Source: Kiloniellales bacterium
GTDB lineage: Bacteria > Pseudomonadota > Alphaproteobacteria > Kiloniellales > JAKSDN01
Length of the DNA: 19,279 nucleotides
Reading direction: 5' to 3'
NCBI GenBank assembly: GCA_022360075.1
Contig: JAKSDN010000448.1
Span: forward strand, 1-19,279
Positions 16,725 through 19,279 of the stretch are shown here, in pieces (within the stretch, counting starts at the first letter, position 1; every line of letters begins with the position of its first letter). Under the pieces are notes generated by a model that ran no database searches, was not told where the DNA came from, and saw only the letters and a list, made by a program, of their open reading frames with translations. The position numbers and the translations under genes are program-made.

Positions 16725-17737
16725 TCCCCGCCCCCTTGTCCTGCCAAACCGCAGTCCGACAGGAGCCTGAAATGCCTTTGTCAAAAGTACCGGAGCCCCG
16801 TCAGCCCCTCTTTTCGGCCGCCTTGCTCGCCCCCGTATGTACGCCAACGAAGTATGCGGCGTTCTTTTCACCGCAACAAGCATTAATTGAAAATGTCCCT
16901 GGCATAGTTTGCCTCACGCAGGGAAAGCAGCGTTCGTAGGAACCTCTCAACCATCGCTTTCAGGCTCCCAAACACCATTGATCTTGGGAAAACTTCCGAT
17001 TGGAGGCGTGGAGCGACGTTCAAACCACCGAGCCTTCAGCGGGTTCGGAGCAGCCCTTTATACGATTGTGTCGGAGACTCGGATGCCGACTATCCGGCGA
17101 CAAAAACACCTTGCCCAAAACAGAGGGCAAATCTGGATCCAAAACCGCTCAACCCAATCATGCGTTCTGCACTGTGCAATCCGAGCAGATATGCGCCCCA
17201 ATCCTTGGCCTCACTCTCGCCGAACGAAATCACCTACAATCTGGGCAATCCTTCGGACCTCATCGCTCCGCAAACCAATGGTCATCGTCAGGTGCTTACC
17301 CGACAAGGCGACCACGTCGTAGCCAGGCCTCGACAGGCTGTGTGAACAGTTCCAGGGGCAAGTTAGGACGCTTCGCGAGGCCTGGTTCGGTGCCTGACCA
17401 CTTCGAGCAGCGATCGCCACGCCCATCTACTAGCCCCCTTCCTCCTCTGTGCCTATGTGGCCAAGCGTAATATGGTCAGCTCATAGGCCGGATCCTCGAA
17501 AGGAGGCAACTAACGCTGAGACCTGGCTTCTAGGGAGCTCAAGCTCAGGATCCCAAGGCTGGCTTTGCTCAGTCACTCAACAATCCGTTTGCTTGAGTGA
17601 CGATCAATTGCGAATGGAGCTGGTTCGCCTCGCTCGCTCAAGGCCGAAACCAGGACCAAACAGGGTTAACATTTTCAGCCTTCGAGCGACGTCCTCACGA
17701 ATGGCAATTCCGAAGACTGAAGCTTCAACAAACCGGC
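16725..17737. other. Long spacer upstream of the cohesin-Rhs operon
   Basis: About 1 kb with no intact gene that I can name. It must hold the operon promoter, but I see no strong sigma70 or sigma54 match. A minus-strand frame at 17211-17340 reads GYDVVALSGKHLTMTIGL, then RSDEVRRIAQIVGDFVRRE, and a stop. That reads like the tail of a real protein, perhaps a truncated gene, but I cannot assign it. Plus-strand ORFs here (17000-17470, 16909-17322) are low-complexity and unlikely to be coding. An inverted repeat lies at 17572-17601. Confidence 0.45.
17572..17601. repeat. Inverted repeat, 9-bp arms, 12-nt loop
   Basis: GTCACTCAA (17572-17580) pairs exactly with TTGAGTGAC (17593-17601). It lies about 140 bp past the RTX gene stop, where a terminator would be plausible. 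No T-run follows, so a regulatory site or a factor-assisted terminator is equally possible. Confidence 0.45.
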
Positions 17738-19279
17738 TCACGAGCCGCTCGTCCATGTCGCCGCAAGCGTTGGCTGGAGCTGATCCAGAATTGGCTGTGG
17801 AAGGTCTTGTTCAGACCCACTGGGTGGGCTGAATGCTGCCATGGCGTTGACCAACTGCTGAACGTCCGCTTCGTAAAGAAACAAGCCGCCGGCCGTTTCG
17901 AACTGATCAAGGCGATTGCTCGGCGCGCCATACCAGTCTTGGACGAGTACAGCATCCTGCTCGCCAACGATCTGGACCTTTAGATCGTTTCCTGACTGGG
18001 TAAACCAGAGCTGGTCGTGCGCGATCCCATGCTTGAAGGACAGGGTATCGGTAGTTCCAGCATCGGCCGCAACATTGTCGACCGTATCCAAACCATCGCC
18101 GCGCCCGAAGCGATAGACATCGTCTCCTGCGCTACCGATTAGGAGATCATCTCCTGACCCTCCCCCAAGGATGTCGTCGCCGGCCCCACCTTCGAGCGTG
18201 TCGTTGCCATCGCTACCGCGTAAAACGTCGGTTACCTGAACCGAGAAAGTCCGTGTCGAGTACCTGACCCCGGAATCAACCGTCGCAACGACCACCTCGT
18301 GACTTGCCGCCGTGTCATAATCGAGTGTAGCGGTTTCGGCCAGAGATAGGGTACCTAGTTGCGGATCGATGACAAAGCGACCTCCAGCATCATCGACCAT
18401 TCGATAGGCGAAACTTACGCCAGGTTCAAGCGGGTCGCTGGCGGAGACAGTTCCAACCATTGCGCCACCAGAAGCGTCTTCCAAAATGGTCGCGCTATCT
18501 AGCGTCATCGAAAGCGGCTCAACCGTTAGATCGAAGTCCTGCCCAGTACTCTCCCCACGGCTGTCTGTGGCCGTGATCCTCACCCTGATCTGATCGGCGT
18601 CACCGTCTCCGGGACGACCATACAAGCTCTCTCCATCGAACGTCAGCCAATTCGGCAACGACAACCCGTTCGACAGCGCGACCGAATAACTCAATTCGTC
18701 ATCCAAGTCGGGATCGGTGAACGCGTTTTCGGGAAGATCAAGAGCGTAAGCCTGCCCTTCATAAGCGGTTTGCGAAGCGATCGACGTTGCAACAACAGGC
18801 GAATTGTTAAGTCGAACGACATTATCTGAAAAGACCGCTTCCTCCACACCAACAAGCGTATCGACTCCGTCGGAAGCGATCCCAACTCCGTTGACATGAT
18901 CGATGGTCCAAACCTTCAGACTCGGATCAAACGAGATCGAATACTCGGAAAGATCGTCGTTGTAGACGGCGACATCGTAGCCGTCACCGCCATCAATGCG
19001 GTCATTGCCCGCACCTGCCCGCAGGCGGTCACTCCCTTCACCCCCAGCCAACAAGTTATCGACTTCATTGCCGGTTAGTACATCGTCACCGGAGCTGCCG
19101 ATGAGTGTTTCGAGATTAGAGAGCGCGACCTCAACACCAGTTCCGTCCTTTGCTTGCCCAGTCAATAGACTTGCTTCAACGGGTGTAGCAGAGTGCGCGA
19201 AGCTCACAGCGTCGCTTCCAGCTCCGCCATCGATGCTGTCGGCGCCGCCACCTGCGATCAGCAGGTCGTCGCCATCGCC
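17738..19279 (-). CDS. RTX calcium-binding repeat protein, C-terminal part (N-terminus beyond window)
   Basis: The 513 visible residues form the end of an RTX protein, likely exported by a type I system through its C-terminus. The frame stays open to the right edge, where GDGDDLLIAGGGADSIDGGA continues the repeat, so the GTG at 19207 is not the true start. RTX nonapeptides occur at about 1-32, 58-100 and 353-390 (GGAGDDILGGGSGDDLLIG). Two cadherin/Ig-like domains lie between (about 160-253 PVVATSIASQTAYEGQ, and 254-352). A haemolysin-type C-terminal domain (about 405-485; DQLWFTQSGNDLKVQI, VQDWYG, LVNAMAAFSPP) precedes the stop. It could be an adhesin, bacteriocin-like toxin or enzyme; the deciding N-terminal part is not in view. 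It is separated from the cohesin operon by 1 kb, so it is probably a separate unit. Confidence 0.88.
   Translation of the reverse strand, partial: GDGDDLLIAGGGADSIDGGAGSDAVSFAHSATPVEASLLTGQAKDGTGVEVALSNLETLIGSSGDDVLTGNEVDNLLAGGEGSDRLRAGAGNDRIDGGDGYDVAVYNDDLSEYSISFDPSLKVWTIDHVNGVGIASDGVDTLVGVEEAVFSDNVVRLNNSPVVATSIASQTAYEGQAYALDLPENAFTDPDLDDELSYSVALSNGLSLPNWLTFDGESLYGRPGDGDADQIRVRITATDSRGESTGQDFDLTVEPLSMTLDSATILEDASGGAMVGTVSASDPLEPGVSFAYRMVDDAGGRFVIDPQLGTLSLAETATLDYDTAASHEVVVATVDSGVRYSTRTFSVQVTDVLRGSDGNDTLEGGAGDDILGGGSGDDLLIGSAGDDVYRFGRGDGLDTVDNVAADAGTTDTLSFKHGIAHDQLWFTQSGNDLKVQIVGEQDAVLVQDWYGAPSNRLDQFETAGGLFLYEADVQQLVNAMAAFSPPSGSEQDLPQPILDQLQPTLAATWTSGS

Noticed and set aside
16756..16784. TTGACA on the minus strand (16784-16779) as the operon promoter
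   Set aside because: The -10 position at 17-bp spacing reads TGTCGG, a poor match, so no promoter is called.
16908..16921. TGGCAT...TGC resembling a sigma54 site
   Set aside because: Spacing between GG and GC is 8 rather than 10, and it lies on the strand facing away from the operon.
17738..19207. GTG at 19207 as the start of the RTX protein
   Set aside because: The frame continues upstream as perfect RTX repeats to the window edge, so the gene is partial.

Overview
The window looks like a fragment of a moderately GC-rich Gram-negative genome, most likely a proteobacterium. The evidence is a GspE/PilB-type secretion ATPase, a PEP-CTERM (exosortase-sorted) protein, a decayed DUF642 gene with a possible PEP-CTERM tail, and an RTX protein with a haemolysin-type C-terminal domain. 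Species cannot be read from the sequence. Every substantial intact gene lies on the minus strand.

Layout, left to right. 1-1598: gspE-like ATPase, running off the left edge. Thirteen of its codons (741-779) have been overwritten by an Illumina P5 adapter plus a poly-A run, which is an assembly artefact. 1599-3570: a gene-poor, decayed stretch holding the tail of a serine-recombinase gene (+ strand, internal stop), the 3' half of a tRNA-Ser(GCT), and a frameshifted DUF642 remnant. This looks like the scar of a mobile element or deletion. 3571-6903: a 1110-residue secreted protein with Ig-like, thrombospondin-type-3, LVIVD beta-propeller, carboxypeptidase-regulatory-like and LamG-like domains. 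6904-7341: interval without a convincing gene. 7342-16023: a 2893-residue secreted Rhs/YD-repeat protein that starts with a dockerin-like module. 16077-16724: a small cohesin-like protein with a PEP-CTERM sorting tail. 16725-17737: long spacer. 17738-19279: the C-terminal part of an RTX protein, open at the right edge.

In transcription order the core is cohesin/PEP-CTERM -> dockerin/Rhs giant -> LVIVD/LamG protein, with only 53 bp between the first two. The simplest reading is a surface-display system. An exosortase-sorted cohesin would be held at the cell envelope and capture the N-terminal dockerin of the giant Rhs protein, leaving its YD-repeat shell and 211-residue unrecognised C-terminal tip facing outward. 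Cohesin and dockerin side by side on a PEP-CTERM protein and an Rhs protein is the most interesting feature here. That they bind each other is inferred, not shown. The dockerin, TSP3 and RTX modules all belong to calcium-binding families, so assembly outside the cell may depend on calcium.
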